From positions 1,302,001 through 1,366,000 of the forward strand of contig NZ_AP024881.1 of the NCBI RefSeq assembly GCF_024347675.1: a stretch of 64,000 bases of DNA, in the 5' to 3' direction. Source of the stretch: Vibrio ishigakensis. GTDB taxonomy: Bacteria; Pseudomonadota; Gammaproteobacteria; Enterobacterales; Vibrionaceae. Position 1 is the first letter of the stretch, and every line of letters starts with the position of its first letter. The notes under the pieces are model-generated. The model saw nothing but the letters and a program-made list of their open reading frames with translations, searched no databases and had not been told where the DNA came from. Shown in pieces: positions 37,645-47,169 of the stretch. The translations under genes were made by a program, and so were the position numbers.

Positions 37645-38907
37645 ATGACGGAACATAATAATAATTACTCGCATCTACCGAGTAATAATCTAGTGCGTAG
37701 CACTGTTGCACTAGTATTAGCAGGCGGGAAAGGTACTCGCCTGAAGGGATTAACCAAAGAGATTGCAAAGCCTGCAGTATCTTTTGGTGGTAAATATAAA
37801 ATTATCGATTTTACACTTTCAAACTGTGTGAATTCAGGTATTCGTCGAGTTGGTGTCCTTACACAATTCATGGCTCATGATCTTATCGACCACCTACAAA
37901 AGGGTTGGAATTTCATGACAAACTCAGCGCTAAACGAAGGTGTTAGCATCATCCCAGCTCAGCAGCGTACAGGTGAAGCTTGGTATCGTGGTACTGCGGA
38001 TGCGGTATACCAGAACCTTGATATCATCCGTAAGCAAAAAGCTCAGCAGGTGCTTATCCTAGGTGGCGACCACATCTATAAGATGGACTACTCTCGCATG
38101 CTGAACTTCCATGCTGAGAACGGTGCAGACGTAACAGTAGCTTGTATCAAAAAGCCACTAGAGCAAGCGTCTTCATTTGGTGTTATGTCTCTAAACGAGA
38201 ACGGTCAAATCGTTCAATTTGATGAGAAGCCTGAGAACCCGCGTCCACATCCAAAAGATCCAAGCCAAGCGCTAGTTTCTATGGGTATTTACATCTTTAA
38301 CACAGATGTACTGGACAAAGAGCTGTGTGACGCACTGAACGATCCAAACTACAACCATGACTTCGGCCACAACATCATTCCTAACCTTCTAGAGCGTTAC
38401 AATGTAAGTGGTTATGTGTTTACTGAGAAAGGTCACCCTGGTCACAACGCTTACTGGCGTGATGTAGGTAACCTAGATGAGTACTACGCGGCGAACATGG
38501 ATCTTCTTGCGCCAACGCCTGAACTAGATCTTTACGATCACTCTTGGCCGACTATCACTCAGCAGCAGCAACGTCCTGGTGCTAAGTTCATCTTCAACGA
38601 CGAAGGTCGTCGCGGTAGCGCAGTAGATTCAGTACTTTCTGCAGGTACTATCATCTCAGGCGCTGAAGTAGAGCACTCCCTAGTGTCTTACAACTGCCGC
38701 ATCGAAGAAGGCTCTAAGGTTCAAGACAGCATCCTTCTACCAGACGTACTAGTTGGTAAAGACTGTCGTCTGACTAAGGTTATCGTTGGTGAAGGCACTA
38801 TCATTCCTGATGGCACTATCATCGGTGAAGACCCAGTTAAAGATGCAGAAATGTATGAAGTAACTGAGGGTGGTGTGGTTCTAGTAACAGAAGAAAACTT
38901 CCGTTAA
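37645..38907 (+). CDS. glgC: Glucose-1-phosphate adenylyltransferase
   Basis: The enzyme makes ADP-glucose from glucose-1-phosphate and ATP, the committed step of glycogen synthesis. The product is 420 residues from ATG 37645 (AGAGG upstream); an ATG at 37627 lacks a ribosome binding site. The N-terminal nucleotidyltransferase has LVLAGGKGTRLKGLTKEIAK, GTADAVYQN, LILGGDHIYKMDY, FDEKPENP and YWRDVGN. The C-terminal left-handed beta-helix has hexapeptide-like repeats (about 320-405). No glgA or glgB is adjacent. Confidence 0.95.
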   Translation: MTEHNNNYSHLPSNNLVRSTVALVLAGGKGTRLKGLTKEIAKPAVSFGGKYKIIDFTLSNCVNSGIRRVGVLTQFMAHDLIDHLQKGWNFMTNSALNEGVSIIPAQQRTGEAWYRGTADAVYQNLDIIRKQKAQQVLILGGDHIYKMDYSRMLNFHAENGADVTVACIKKPLEQASSFGVMSLNENGQIVQFDEKPENPRPHPKDPSQALVSMGIYIFNTDVLDKELCDALNDPNYNHDFGHNIIPNLLERYNVSGYVFTEKGHPGHNAYWRDVGNLDEYYAANMDLLAPTPELDLYDHSWPTITQQQQRPGAKFIFNDEGRRGSAVDSVLSAGTIISGAEVEHSLVSYNCRIEEGSKVQDSILLPDVLVGKDCRLTKVIVGEGTIIPDGTIIGEDPVKDAEMYEVTEGGVVLVTEENFR

Positions 38908-38927
38908 TTGCCTCAAAACTGAATATG

Positions 38928-38958
38928 AAAATGGAGCGCTAAGCGCTCCATTTTTTTT
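38928..38958. terminator. Shared terminator of glgC and the MATE gene
   Basis: AAAATGGAGCGCT / AGCGCTCCATTTTTTTT is a near-perfect stem with T8 on the glgC side and A4 on the other. The TAG stop of the minus-strand MATE gene (38941-38939) lies inside the hairpin. Confidence 0.9.
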
Positions 38959-40264
38959 GCAGTTTGTTTATGGTGTTTTGATAGGCAACCCAAGCAAAGA
39001 TACCTGCTAGCGTATTGCCAATGGCGGCGCCATAGAAAAGTCCTTGTATCCCACCAAAATGCGCACCTGCATAAAGACAAGGCAAGAAGAACAAAAACAG
39101 CCTTAAACTTGAGACAAGAAGAGCTCGCATCGGCTTGCCTAAAGCATTCGAAACCGACACCAGTAAGATACATACGCCAAGTGGTGCAAGACTAAACGGC
39201 ACTATGATGAGGTGCATATTTAGGATCTTCTCAACATTATCTTCGGCAGTCATCAATGAAGATAGCCCGCCCGAAACGGCTAGGGTAATAAGCGCAATAA
39301 CCAGCTGAGAGATAATGATAAAGGCGGTAGCGACCTTAACCAGTTTGATAATATTGTCCGCCTGCTTAGCCCCCACATAGCGGCCTATCATAGGTGGCAT
39401 AGACATGGTTAGTGCTAGCACTGCAACTATGGCGAAGAATTCGTAACGACTGCCTAGGGCCCAGGCTGCAACTGCTGCTGTGCCAAAACTTGCAAGTAGC
39501 TTGGTGGAAAGCATAGCGGCCAGTGGTGGCATTAACTGGCTGGTCATGGCTGGCATCATGATATTAAACAGCGACTTGATACTCTTTATAAGATCAAGGT
39601 CCTTCCAATCAAAGCTGTAGTAGTTCTTCGGCGCGATACGATAGACAACGTAAAGTGCACCAAGGCCAAAGGCCAAGATCGTAGCCACAGCCGCGCCATG
39701 AATACCCATATCAAAATAGAAAATGAACAGTGGATCAAACGCTAGGTTCAAGATACTGGTCACCACCATCATGATACCCGGAAGCATGGTATTTCCGTTC
39801 GCTCTGCATACGCTATAAAGGAAATAAAGCACCGCGCCAACCCAAGAACTGAGAAGCCATACTATCCAATAGGTATCGATGATCGGCATAACATCGGCAG
39901 TCGCGCCAAGCATCTCTAGGAGTGGGTGGCGAATAAGGTAAAGCAGTAAACAGATAACCGCTGTTCCAACACCACCAAGTGCAAGCACTAGACCACCCAG
40001 CTGTTTGGAGTATTTCTCTTGGTTTGCACCCAGTGCGATAGAAATGACAGAGGTGGTTGCGATCCCAAGTCCCACCTGAACGCCAATGATTAATTGGCCG
40101 ATAGGCAGGGTGAAGCCTTGCGCTGCCAAGGGTAAGACGCCAAGCTGTGCGATAAAGGCACTGTCTATAAGCTGAAAGCTCATTAGTGAGAGAACACCGA
40201 ACACCATGGGCCAAGTCATGGTGAACAGCTCTCTACCAAGGGATATGTTTTGTGTCCTTGTCAT
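38939..40264 (-). CDS. MATE-family multidrug/metabolite efflux pump
   Basis: The product is 441 residues with twelve membrane helices in two homologous halves. MTWPMVFGVLSLMSFQLIDSAFIAQLG in helix 1-2 and GIHGAAVATILAFG are typical of MATE proteins; FGGIQGLFYGAAIGN is the matching second-half element. It exchanges cations for organic cations or metabolites; the substrate cannot be told. It stands alone, with its stop codon inside a shared terminator. Confidence 0.92.
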   Translation of the reverse strand: MTRTQNISLGRELFTMTWPMVFGVLSLMSFQLIDSAFIAQLGVLPLAAQGFTLPIGQLIIGVQVGLGIATTSVISIALGANQEKYSKQLGGLVLALGGVGTAVICLLLYLIRHPLLEMLGATADVMPIIDTYWIVWLLSSWVGAVLYFLYSVCRANGNTMLPGIMMVVTSILNLAFDPLFIFYFDMGIHGAAVATILAFGLGALYVVYRIAPKNYYSFDWKDLDLIKSIKSLFNIMMPAMTSQLMPPLAAMLSTKLLASFGTAAVAAWALGSRYEFFAIVAVLALTMSMPPMIGRYVGAKQADNIIKLVKVATAFIIISQLVIALITLAVSGGLSSLMTAEDNVEKILNMHLIIVPFSLAPLGVCILLVSVSNALGKPMRALLVSSLRLFLFFLPCLYAGAHFGGIQGLFYGAAIGNTLAGIFAWVAYQNTINKLQKKWSA

Positions 40265-40341
40265 ACTTCTCTTTGAATATCGTCAGCATTAGCGCAAGAC
40301 TAGTTGGCAATTCAACTAGTTGCGAGTAGTGAAAAGTAAAA

Positions 40342-41424
40342 TTACTCGTACGCAGGAAGAAGATGGTTATTACTTAGCTTGTGCTCGTCATCAATCTTCT
40401 TAGCGAACTGTGCGATGTCATTGAACTGCTTCTTGGTCCAAACACTGCGTTCTTTCAGATAACCAGGTAGGGCGCTGAAACTCTTTTCATGTTTGGTCGC
40501 AACCAGTGTTAGGTAACCATAATCTTCCAGTTGTTCGTACTGTGCTAGTGACAATGTCACGCGATCATCACTATCACCCCAATGAGGATGGATAGTCAGG
40601 CGCGGGGTGTAATCACGTGTCTTTACTACCCATTTGTTAGGTAGACGTTTACCGCTATCCCACCATTTCTTATCTAGGTCATTCATGATTTGCTCGGTGC
40701 GTTTACCATCTTGAGCACCAAGTTCTTTTAGTTTACGCAAGAAGATCTGACTAAAGGCTTGTTGGTACTCTTCTTTAGTTGGAGTTGGATTATTCTCAAG
40801 GATCTCAACGGCAATCAAAGCACCTAGCATATTTGAATAGAGATCTTCAGGAGAAAAAGCCGATGGATACTCTTTAAAGCCTGCAACCGAAGTAAAGCCA
40901 AACCATTGTGCAATCTCATGCCACTGAGCTAAACGAAACGCCAGTAGGGCACTTAGCTTAAGTTCCGCTTGCGCTTTTTCTTCGTCGCTCATTTCAAGTT
41001 CAACAGATTTAAGCTTAACTACGCGTGAGCGAAGCTCTTCTTCTAGAACTATCTCTTTCTCATTACCCAGTTCACCACGGATCTTACTGTATAGGTACAG
41101 GGTGTAATCGGCAGTATCGCGCACGTGCGCTGTGTCTAGAATCCCACCACGAGCGGTATAGATAAGACCGTTAGCTTCATCACCTGTGCCCATGAGGCTA
41201 CTGGCAACGCCTTGGCTACCATCGTTATATAGGTGTGTTTCCAGATCTGACATCTCAACCACGTTTTTTACGCGGAAGAAGGGAACCGGCACTACGCCCA
41301 GTTCAGATTTCATGTTTACACCGAAGGCACAACATGGACGCACGCCGCTGGGTGCATCGACGGCGAAGCTCGAGGCAGAAAAACTGGTAGCTAATACAAA
41401 AAGTAGAGATCGTAGTTTCATCAT
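40342..41424 (-). CDS. DUF4056-type exported protein
   Basis: The product is 360 residues with a signal peptide (cleavage near SSFA-VDA). The mature N-terminus RPCCAFG and ANGLIYTARGGILDTAHVRDTADYT look like the DUF4056 signature, which may form a metal or hydrolase-like site (H, D and R residues); no function is established. It is the last of three minus-strand genes for envelope proteins, 19 bases after the BamA/TamA-like gene. Confidence 0.75.
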   Translation of the reverse strand: MMKLRSLLFVLATSFSASSFAVDAPSGVRPCCAFGVNMKSELGVVPVPFFRVKNVVEMSDLETHLYNDGSQGVASSLMGTGDEANGLIYTARGGILDTAHVRDTADYTLYLYSKIRGELGNEKEIVLEEELRSRVVKLKSVELEMSDEEKAQAELKLSALLAFRLAQWHEIAQWFGFTSVAGFKEYPSAFSPEDLYSNMLGALIAVEILENNPTPTKEEYQQAFSQIFLRKLKELGAQDGKRTEQIMNDLDKKWWDSGKRLPNKWVVKTRDYTPRLTIHPHWGDSDDRVTLSLAQYEQLEDYGYLTLVATKHEKSFSALPGYLKERSVWTKKQFNDIAQFAKKIDDEHKLSNNHLLPAYE

Positions 41425-41443
41425 TTACCTGTATAAGCGTTAT

Positions 41444-42580
41444 CTAGAACGCTTCATGGATATTAAAGTAGACAGTGGTTTCATCGCCAAAACCTAGATC
41501 TAGCCTAACGTTAACCCTCGGCTTAAATGCGAAGCGGTAACCTAAACCATAGGTAGGGAGCCAGCTGTCTTCAAACAGTTCGTTAAAGTGAGGGGCGATG
41601 TTACCTGCGCCACCCCAAACAACCATTCCATGTCGTTGTGTAAATCTATGACGATACTCCAGCTGCGCAGTCATCTGATAACGGTCTCTGTATTGACCGT
41701 AATAGTAACCGCGCATACGCGCATCACCACCAAGCTTGCTCATGGCAAACCAAGGCAGTTCTTCCTCGTCACTCAATCCTTGTACAAAAAAATCAAACGC
41801 CAGTACGTTCTCATCAAAGAGTTTTTGATACTCGCGGTAGTTAAAGGTGTATTCCTGATAGTCATAGTCCGAACCAAAGGCATCGATATACCATCTGTGT
41901 TCAAGGCTGACCAAGCGACCGCTGTAAGGGTTGGTCTCATAATCTCGGGTGTCGTATTCCACGCCTAAAATAATGCCGAGATTGGTTTTGTCGTCTAGCT
42001 CGTTTTCCCCAAGCGCTATGCCATCGGCGCTTTGGTTAAACAGAAATGTGCTATCTATACCTGTTTTTATGAAGTAACCGGGAGAAAACTGATAAGAAAC
42101 CGTAGGTTGAATGCGCAAATAGAGGGCTTCGTGTTCGGTTTCATTGGCCTCCATTTCAGCGGCGTCTTTGCCTATACCCCAATAATTACTCGGAGTTTGC
42201 GATAGGCGAGCCATCAGGCCAAGCTTCCAAGTGTTCTGATTAAGAAAGGTAGTATTGTCTACACCTATACCATAGGTGCCTTCGCTCGAGGCATAGCCGC
42301 TAATGGTTAGGGTAGAGAGTTGGTTTCCAGAGTCTGTGCCTTGAGGGGCATACAAACCAACTGCCGCAACACCTATACCGAAGCCTTGTTCTGGGTTGGA
42401 AAACGGACCGGGTAGTACTCCCCAATCCATACCTTCTGAGACATCCACTTCATCGCTAGAACCAAAAAATTCCAACAAGGAGTCCACCCAGCCTTTTTCC
42501 TCACCTGTGATGGTGCTGACTTCGGCATAGGTAAAACTTGAGAAAATGAGTAGGGAGGTGGCCTTAAATAATTTCTTCAC
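41444..42580 (-). CDS. BamA/TamA-type outer-membrane barrel protein without POTRA domains
   Basis: The product is 378 residues with a signal peptide (MKKLFKATSLLIFSSFTYA). After an acidic linker, alternating beta-strands run to a C-terminal aromatic residue (VYFNIHEAF), as in outer-membrane barrels. GVEYDTRDYETNPYSGRL and LGGDARMRGYYYGQYRDRY (the RGY motif region of the surface-antigen family) identify the D15/BamA superfamily barrel. No POTRA repeats fit before it. It may secrete or insert a partner, or be a short phospholipase-associated barrel. It lies between two other envelope genes in one orientation. Confidence 0.82.
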   Translation of the reverse strand: MKKLFKATSLLIFSSFTYAEVSTITGEEKGWVDSLLEFFGSSDEVDVSEGMDWGVLPGPFSNPEQGFGIGVAAVGLYAPQGTDSGNQLSTLTISGYASSEGTYGIGVDNTTFLNQNTWKLGLMARLSQTPSNYWGIGKDAAEMEANETEHEALYLRIQPTVSYQFSPGYFIKTGIDSTFLFNQSADGIALGENELDDKTNLGIILGVEYDTRDYETNPYSGRLVSLEHRWYIDAFGSDYDYQEYTFNYREYQKLFDENVLAFDFFVQGLSDEEELPWFAMSKLGGDARMRGYYYGQYRDRYQMTAQLEYRHRFTQRHGMVVWGGAGNIAPHFNELFEDSWLPTYGLGYRFAFKPRVNVRLDLGFGDETTVYFNIHEAF

Positions 42581-42649
42581 TTAAGTGCCACTCGCTTGTA
42601 ACTCATGTTGCTTAATCTAGAGCGGTGTCCAAAGAAGGTAATGTACATC

Positions 42650-43612
42650 TTAGAAGCGGGTATCCAAGGAGATAAAGGCGCTCTGACGGTCTCCAAAACC
42701 GAACTCGCCAATGATGTTGAATGTTGGGTTGATGACGTAGTTGAAGCCAACAACTGTGTTCCATTCTGATGCAAGCTCTTGTTCAACGACGAAACGCGCA
42801 TCCTTACCATCTTCTGAGATGGCGGCGGCTACGGCAGCCCCAAACAGATCACTTACGTTACCTTTCAGGGTTTGTTGGATATTCTGGTATTGACCACCTA
42901 CCCAAAGGCGAACCGGATGACCATGATTAGTAAAGTCGTAGCCAACACGTGGGGTAATTACAATAGAATCGATACCACCATCAATAACAGTAAGGTTGGT
43001 TTTGGTATAGCTCGCATCTACTATGGTAAACCACTCTTTATAACCGCCGGCCAATACCATACCACCACCATACATGTTGCCATCAAGGTCCAGACGGAAA
43101 GGAAGTTGCGGTGTAGTAAGAGTGCGGTCATTGCCGAAATTGACGTTCACTTTGATGTCAGTTTCAGAATAGCCTTTGATCTTACCCGCGATAGCGTAGA
43201 AGTTGAGGAATGGGAACAGCCACATATCTGCACGCACTGTCCAAACATCACTCTCTTGATAACCACCTATGGTATCAACGTCAATGGAGTTGATTGGGAT
43301 ATCCGCGGGAATACCCGGGATAGGTGGGATCAGACAATCACCGGTGATCGGATTACAACCGAAGCCTGGAAAGCCAGGTGTTCCCGGGTTTCCTAAGTTG
43401 GTTTTCAGCCCTTGCAGGTCAATCGAATTAACATTAATACCTTGCTCAACGTGCATGTATCCAACGCTAATACCAAACGCTTTGGGAAGTATATAGCCTC
43501 GCTCTTCTGCCTCTGATTTCCAGATAGGCAGTTCAAATGAAGTCGCGTAGCTAGGTGCTGAGATGGATGCGCCGATAAGGGCAGCAGTGGTGGTAAAGCG
43601 TTTGAGTTCCAT
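42650..43612 (-). CDS. Outer-membrane beta-barrel protein with collagen-like insert
   Basis: The product is 320 residues with a signal peptide (MELKRFTTTAALIGASISAPSYA). The body is rich in amphipathic strands and ends in a phenylalanine (ISLDTRF), as in outer-membrane barrels. An unusual Gly/Pro stretch (about residues 74-106) carries GNPGTPGFPGFG, two cysteines (CNPITGDC) and PPIPGIP; it may be a surface loop. I recognise no named family. It is first of a run of three envelope genes, 69 bases before the BamA/TamA-like one. Confidence 0.75.
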   Translation of the reverse strand: MELKRFTTTAALIGASISAPSYATSFELPIWKSEAEERGYILPKAFGISVGYMHVEQGINVNSIDLQGLKTNLGNPGTPGFPGFGCNPITGDCLIPPIPGIPADIPINSIDVDTIGGYQESDVWTVRADMWLFPFLNFYAIAGKIKGYSETDIKVNVNFGNDRTLTTPQLPFRLDLDGNMYGGGMVLAGGYKEWFTIVDASYTKTNLTVIDGGIDSIVITPRVGYDFTNHGHPVRLWVGGQYQNIQQTLKGNVSDLFGAAVAAAISEDGKDARFVVEQELASEWNTVVGFNYVINPTFNIIGEFGFGDRQSAFISLDTRF

Positions 43613-43763
43613 TCAGAAATCCAAAGGTTTGAGAAAACGGGTAAGCATACCGTTGATTATAAACCGTTTGAACAAAAATGTGATTAAAAACACATATTTA
43701 ACTGATTAATCGTTTGCGATGTTTCTGAATATGAGGGTTTGTTTCTATTTGTGTGGTGAATGG

Positions 43764-43794
43764 TTCGCCTTGTTGTCTTAACAAGCAAGGCGAA
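43764..43794 (-). terminator. Hairpin after the dCMP deaminase gene
   Basis: TTCGCCTTG...CAAGGCGAA with inner TTGT/ACAA pairing makes a long stem 11 bases after the stop. There is no T-run, so it may stop transcription weakly or protect the 3' end. Confidence 0.5.
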
Positions 43795-43805
43795 TATATG
43801 AACAG

Positions 43806-44249
43806 TTAGTTCAGTTCTTCAACAGGCATCCAATCTACTTCGACGCCGGCTTGCTCAAACATATCTTGGCTAACCTGGATTTTTTCTCCCCAGCGAGACA
43901 AGAAATCTTCATCCTGTGCGGGGCAGTGAACGGCCTTGATACCAGTTTGAATGATCTTGGCTGCGCAGTTTGGGCAAGGGAAGTGAGTAACCCAGATTTC
44001 ACACTCATCAAGATCGCGCTTGGCAAATAGGATAGCGTTCTCTTCCGCATGCAGGGTTTTCAAGTATTTCATATCGCGCTCGTCGGTATCAGCACTGTCG
44101 GAAATACCGTGAGGGTAGCCGTTAAAGCCTACTGAAACGATGCGATTCTTTTTGGTAATGACGGCGCCTACTTGCGTTGACGGGTCTTTACTCCAAGAAC
44201 CCACAAGTTCAGCCATTTGATAAAAACGTTTGGCCCATTTGTTGACCAT
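43806..44249 (-). CDS. Deoxycytidylate (dCMP) deaminase family protein
   Basis: The product is 147 residues. Zinc-site residues are in LHAEENAILFAK (His, Glu) and HFPCPNCAAKII (two Cys), and SKDPSTQVGAVI is the usual N-terminal motif of the dCMP/ComE-type deaminase. It converts dCMP to dUMP for thymidylate synthesis. It is shorter than the phage T4 enzyme but equal to bacterial ComEB-type proteins. It lies divergent to the P-loop kinase gene. Confidence 0.9.
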   Translation of the reverse strand: MVNKWAKRFYQMAELVGSWSKDPSTQVGAVITKKNRIVSVGFNGYPHGISDSADTDERDMKYLKTLHAEENAILFAKRDLDECEIWVTHFPCPNCAAKIIQTGIKAVHCPAQDEDFLSRWGEKIQVSQDMFEQAGVEVDWMPVEELN

Positions 44250-44417
44250 GCAGTTGTCCTCTTATTCCATAGACTCTACAAGTCTGTATCCATTGATATC
44301 TCTAGTCTATTGAGTTTTAAACTCAAAATACAGATCTAAACTTAGCCTCAAAGTGTAAGCTGTTTTTAAGTCAAAAATTTGAATACACTAGCCAATCCCA
44401 ATAAAGCGCTCATATCT

Positions 44418-44879
44418 ATGTCCATGCAACGTCCTCAATTTATTGAGTTTGCAGAAATGCAGACCAAACCCTACCTGCTATTGATCAGGGGTTTGCCTGG
44501 AAGTGGAAAATCCACTTTAGCGCGGGAGTTAGCTAAGCGTTTTTCTCTACAACACCTAGAAGCCGACATGTTCTTTGAAAATGAGCAGGGTGAGTACCAG
44601 TTTGAACCAGACAAAATCAAAGATGCGCATTCTTGGTGTCAGAACAAGGCTAGGGAGTCTCTCAAGAATAACCAGTCGGTTGTGGTGTCTAATACCTCGG
44701 TAAAGCTATGGGAAATCAAACCCTACAGACAGATGGCGAAGAAGTTAGGGTTGAAGGTGTTTTACCTTGAGTGTGACGGGGCGTTTGATTCCGTGCATGG
44801 CGTACCCCGTTCAACCATAGAAAAAATGCGAAATAAATGGCAGCCCATCCCAGATTCTTGGCATCAAGACAATTGCTAA
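44418..44879 (+). CDS. P-loop kinase-like ATPase (AAA_33/NEDD4BP2-like)
   Basis: The product is 153 residues from ATG 44418; an upstream TTG (44379) has no better ribosome binding site. Walker A is IRGLPGSGKSTLARELA, LEADMFFE is the substrate/Asp region, and VVVSNTSVKLWEIKPYRQMAKKLG matches small nucleotide/RNA-kinase-like ATPases, e.g. the NEDD4BP2-like C-terminal domain. Its substrate is unknown. It has no clear operon partner. Confidence 0.8.
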   Translation: MSMQRPQFIEFAEMQTKPYLLLIRGLPGSGKSTLARELAKRFSLQHLEADMFFENEQGEYQFEPDKIKDAHSWCQNKARESLKNNQSVVVSNTSVKLWEIKPYRQMAKKLGLKVFYLECDGAFDSVHGVPRSTIEKMRNKWQPIPDSWHQDNC

Positions 44880-45010
44880 CCTTGATATTCACTCCGAGCA
44901 TGATGACTAGCTAAACCAATCTGTTTCTCTTTTTACCGTTTTGATTAAGCCAACTTGTGAAAATTTATGTATCTTTACAATGAGATAACAAAATATACGC
45001 AGGCTTTATA

Positions 45011-46051
45011 GTGACCTTAAAAGAGAAACTCCTTGAATGGTGGGATAGGTATCTCTCTAAATACACCCTAATATTGGCCAGAACCAACGCCTTACTGTTG
45101 ATTCTCTGCTACTCCGCTTTCGTTTATTTTGGCTATCGATTGACTGGCGAACATGCACTTACCGATAAACTGGTCGATTTTATCTATTTTCTAGCGGTTA
45201 CCGGTTCGACCGTTGGCTATGGTGATATGTCACCTAGCACCGCTAGCGGTCGCATGTTTACCGCATTCTTCGTAATTCCATTATCCCTTGGCCTATTTGG
45301 TGTCATCATAGGTAAGGTGATCAGTGGGTTCTCTACACTCTGGTTTCGCCAATTCAAAGGAAAACACAACGTGAATCATAGCAATCATATCGTCATCATC
45401 GGGTACAACCGCGATCGAACCCCACACCTAGTGCAGATGCTAAAGCGAGAAGAGAAGCAGCGTGAGATCGTTTTGGTGAGTGTGACAGAAAAACAGAACC
45501 CCCTCGGTGATGATGTAGAGTTCATCAATGCTCATGGCTTTACTGAAGAAGAAGATTTGAGCCGAGCCGGTATTGAAAAAGCTTCTTGCCTCGTTGTAGA
45601 TACCGATACCGATGAAATGACCCTAACCATCTCTTTATTCATATCTAGGCTGAACCCAGACGCGCATTTGGTGGCTCACTTTATCGACGATGTGAAATGT
45701 AAAATCCTCTCAGACCACTGCCCGAACGCTGAATGCATCTCAAACCTATCAACTGAACTGCTCGCTAAGTCCGTTATCGACTTTGGCAGTAGCTTTGTCC
45801 ACAGTGAGCTGGTCTCAGCGCACAAGGGCCAAACCCAATACAGTATTACTGTGCCTGAGGGGACCCCGAGTTTTACGCTGGAAAAGGTGTTTCTAGATTT
45901 CAAGCAGAACTATGAGGCAACCATTATTGGCAGCCGAAACCGTAGTGGAGAAGTGAACATCAACCAAAAGCTCTCTACACAGATAGAGAGCGGTGAGACA
46001 CTGTTTTACATAGCCGATGAAAGGGTAGAGTTTGATAATTGGCCCAGCTAA
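45011..46051 (+). CDS. Potassium channel with cytoplasmic RCK/TrkA-N domain
   Basis: The product is 346 residues starting at a GTG. Two membrane helices (about 22-45 and 80-108) flank the pore with selectivity filter TGSTVGYGD. The cytoplasmic TrkA-N (RCK) domain (about 120-240) begins HIVIIGYNRDRTPHLVQML (Rossmann-like), and the C-terminal part (about 260-340) resembles TrkA-C. This is the layout of MthK/Kch-type channels. It would control membrane potential or K+ homeostasis. Confidence 0.9.
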   Translation: MTLKEKLLEWWDRYLSKYTLILARTNALLLILCYSAFVYFGYRLTGEHALTDKLVDFIYFLAVTGSTVGYGDMSPSTASGRMFTAFFVIPLSLGLFGVIIGKVISGFSTLWFRQFKGKHNVNHSNHIVIIGYNRDRTPHLVQMLKREEKQREIVLVSVTEKQNPLGDDVEFINAHGFTEEEDLSRAGIEKASCLVVDTDTDEMTLTISLFISRLNPDAHLVAHFIDDVKCKILSDHCPNAECISNLSTELLAKSVIDFGSSFVHSELVSAHKGQTQYSITVPEGTPSFTLEKVFLDFKQNYEATIIGSRNRSGEVNINQKLSTQIESGETLFYIADERVEFDNWPS

Positions 46052-46086
46052 ATGTTCTTAATCTTGCAAGCCAAAAACAAAGGGCA

Positions 46087-47088
46087 TTAACTATATAGCT
46101 GTAATGCTGAGCGTAGATTTTCTTTTAGCGTTTTTCTGATCCTTTCTGGCTTGATGATTTGCACTATATTGGCATTTTTCATCAGCCACCATTCGAAGCC
46201 TAGGCTCTCTCGTACCCTTGCTTTTACTATAGTGTGAGTATCATCTTTAGCGATGATCTCTTGCTCTTCTGACAGCATGGTTTCTTCGATTAGATGCATT
46301 CCGTTGTGGTTGTGGATTTTTAGTTCTACCTCAATCCAATCGCCACCGGAGAAGTGGGGTGTATTTGCTTCAATATGGTTCTTGGTGTTGAACTCTTTTA
46401 CTGGCTTGGTAGAGGTAAAGCTAGGCTTAAGCGCTTTAATACGATGAATTGCAAAGGTGCGATAATTGTCATCGCCTTTAGATGCCACTAAGTAGAAGCT
46501 GTTGCCATGGAGCATTAAACCGAGCGGATCCACAACGTACTCCTCAGGCTCTGCATTGCCTCGTTTCTGGTAGGTCATGTTGAGGGTGCGTTTCTCGAGT
46601 ATGGCGTTCTCGATAACCTCAATATATGCCTCTTCAAACTCTGGGGTCGTTAACTGGAGCTCAATAGGTGCGTAATAAAAGCGCTCTTTCCACAGGGATA
46701 CACGCTTGTCTTGCTCTGAGTTTGCTGTACTTATCAGATTAGAAACCGTCTTACGCATGTTTGGTGGCAGCATCTTTAGCACTTCATGCTCGATAATTTG
46801 CAGAGACAAAACGCTACTCATGGCGGCTGGGTTTATCGGGTGCTGGTGGCCAGAAGCGATGCGTATCTGGTGAGGGCGTTTGGAGGTATCAAGTTCAACA
46901 GAATGGTAGTCAGATGCGACCTTGCTGATCACCCGCTGCACTGTTTTGAGCTGGCTTTTTTCATCCAGTTCTGGATTCAGCAGGTCTTTGTTTAGCAGGA
47001 TTTCGCGCAGTTCACTGCTGGTAATGTGGTCAGGTGCACAAGGAATGTTCTGCAATACCAACTGAAATCGCTCAAAATTCTTCGACAT
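46087..47088 (-). CDS. WYL-domain transcriptional regulator
   Basis: The product is 333 residues from ATG 47088 (MSKNFERFQLVLQNIP) with GGAG upstream; the longer start at 47136 is unlikely. An N-terminal winged-helix-like region (about 1-80) precedes the WYL domain (about 165-245; PEEYVVDPLGLMLHGNSFYLVA and RTFAIHRIKA). The WYL domain may sense single-stranded DNA or nucleotides in other family members. It is divergent to rmuC, 81 bases away. Some relatives regulate phage-defence islands; nothing here supports that beyond the family. Confidence 0.87.
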   Translation of the reverse strand: MSKNFERFQLVLQNIPCAPDHITSSELREILLNKDLLNPELDEKSQLKTVQRVISKVASDYHSVELDTSKRPHQIRIASGHQHPINPAAMSSVLSLQIIEHEVLKMLPPNMRKTVSNLISTANSEQDKRVSLWKERFYYAPIELQLTTPEFEEAYIEVIENAILEKRTLNMTYQKRGNAEPEEYVVDPLGLMLHGNSFYLVASKGDDNYRTFAIHRIKALKPSFTSTKPVKEFNTKNHIEANTPHFSGGDWIEVELKIHNHNGMHLIEETMLSEEQEIIAKDDTHTIVKARVRESLGFEWWLMKNANIVQIIKPERIRKTLKENLRSALQLYS

Positions 47089-47169
47089 CTCTAAAAACTC
47101 CAAACAAGGGACACTTTTTGTCTCTAACTTAGGCATAATATAGAGGTAAGTTGGGTAAAAGGAAAAGTG

